This document shows, in pieces, positions 5,706 to 6,024 of a DNA stretch of 6,024 nt. A model generated the notes under the pieces. That model was not told where the DNA came from. It did not search any database and saw only the letters and a program-made list of their open reading frames with translations. The DNA is from Propionibacteriaceae bacterium (lineage in GTDB: Bacteria; Actinomycetota; Actinomycetes; Propionibacteriales; Propionibacteriaceae), in assembly GCA_030528545.1 (NCBI GenBank), contig JAUMYR010000044.1, positions 8,077 to 14,100 on the forward strand, read 5' to 3'. Position 1 is the first letter of the stretch, and each line of letters opens with the position of its first letter. A program made the translations under genes and the position numbers.

Positions 5706-6024
5706 ATGGCGATGCTTCGTGGATTCGTCCTCGGTATCGACGAGGTGCGAGACATCTTCGGCGCGGCCCCCAGTCTGGCCGCGCGGCTGCGGACCGTGGC
5801 GGCGTCCGCATTCCCACCCCCGGCACGCCCCCAGCGTCCGGGTTTGCTGGGCTGGCTTGGGCCGGTGTTCAAACGCGACGAGAAGCTGATCGTCGACCCG
5901 GGTCGCCCGTGCGGAGCCGATGTGGATGCGCTGCTCGCGGGCCGTTTCTGCCCACCAGAGCGTCTCGGACCCGCGTGGGAGATCCTGTGCGTGTGGCTCG
6001 CCGAGCTGGCCCATGGGCAGGCGG
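5706..6024 (+). CDS. hypothetical protein, 3' end cut by the window edge
   Basis: An open frame of 106 codons runs from the ATG at 5706 to the window end without a stop, so only the N-terminal part is seen. It starts MAMLRGFVLGIDEVRDIFG, has a Pro-rich stretch (about 37-46), and continues through LLGWLGPVFKRDEKLIVDPG and ALLAGRFCPPERLGPAWEILCVWLAELA. There is no signal peptide or clear membrane helix, so a cytoplasmic location is likely. The pattern of an N-terminal 'hxVDxVR'-like segment and a helical 'LLxG...WEhLChxL' end faintly recalls small actinobacterial DUF7691-type proteins; this is recall only and uncertain. Codon third positions are strongly GC, supporting a real gene. A second ATG at 5712 is possible. 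It has no Shine-Dalgarno but a TACCGT -10 at leaderless distance. It is divergent from the small membrane-peptide gene. Confidence 0.72.
   Translation, partial: MAMLRGFVLGIDEVRDIFGAAPSLAARLRTVAASAFPPPARPQRPGLLGWLGPVFKRDEKLIVDPGRPCGADVDALLAGRFCPPERLGPAWEILCVWLAELAHGQA

Noticed and set aside
5494..5889. Plus-strand frame of 131 codons over the small peptide and the right-edge gene.
   Set aside because: It covers both divergent promoters and is in a different frame from the better-supported gene at 5706. Its His/Arg-rich composition shows no domain.

Overview
The window reads as a stretch of housekeeping chromosome from a high-GC actinobacterium. The evidence is the strongly GC-rich third codon positions, an IdeR/DtxR-type iron regulator, the actinobacterial form of phosphoserine aminotransferase (SerC), a thioredoxin of the roughly 120-residue actinobacterial type, and several start codons lying 6-7 nt after a -10-like hexamer with no Shine-Dalgarno sequence (leaderless style). 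A member of the Propionibacteriales is my best guess, but I cannot prove it from the sequence. I see no insertion sequence, phage gene or CRISPR array.

Layout. 4-76 (-): tRNA-Arg(CCT). 77-299: non-coding, holding a possible tRNA promoter and a GC-rich hairpin past the thioredoxin stop. 300-662 (-): thioredoxin. 663-863: non-coding, holding a candidate trxA promoter and a weak hairpin. 864-3436 (-): a tight three-gene run, read in the order nagA (N-acetylglucosamine-6-phosphate deacetylase), a DtxR/IdeR iron-dependent repressor, and a SAM-dependent methyltransferase, with gaps of 5 and 0 nt. 3437-3536: a divergent intergenic region. 3537-4643 (+): serC. 4633-5562 (-): a predicted secreted, membrane-anchored protein whose end overlaps serC tail-to-tail by 11 bp. 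5575-5661 (-): a probable 28-residue membrane peptide gene just upstream of it. 5662-5705: a compact divergent promoter region. 5706-6024 (+): an unidentified gene cut by the window edge.

Function. NagA yields glucosamine-6-phosphate from amino-sugar or cell-wall recycling. SerC supplies serine (and probably serves vitamin B6 synthesis). Thioredoxin handles cytoplasmic disulfide reduction. The DtxR protein keeps every recognised iron-site ligand and the canonical DNA-recognition residues, so it should be a working iron-responsive repressor. Its position directly behind nagA, with its ribosome-binding site inside the end of nagA, ties its expression to that of a sugar catabolic gene. No clear novel system is present. 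The least explained parts are the small peptide plus surface-protein pair and its shared divergent promoter with the gene at the right edge.
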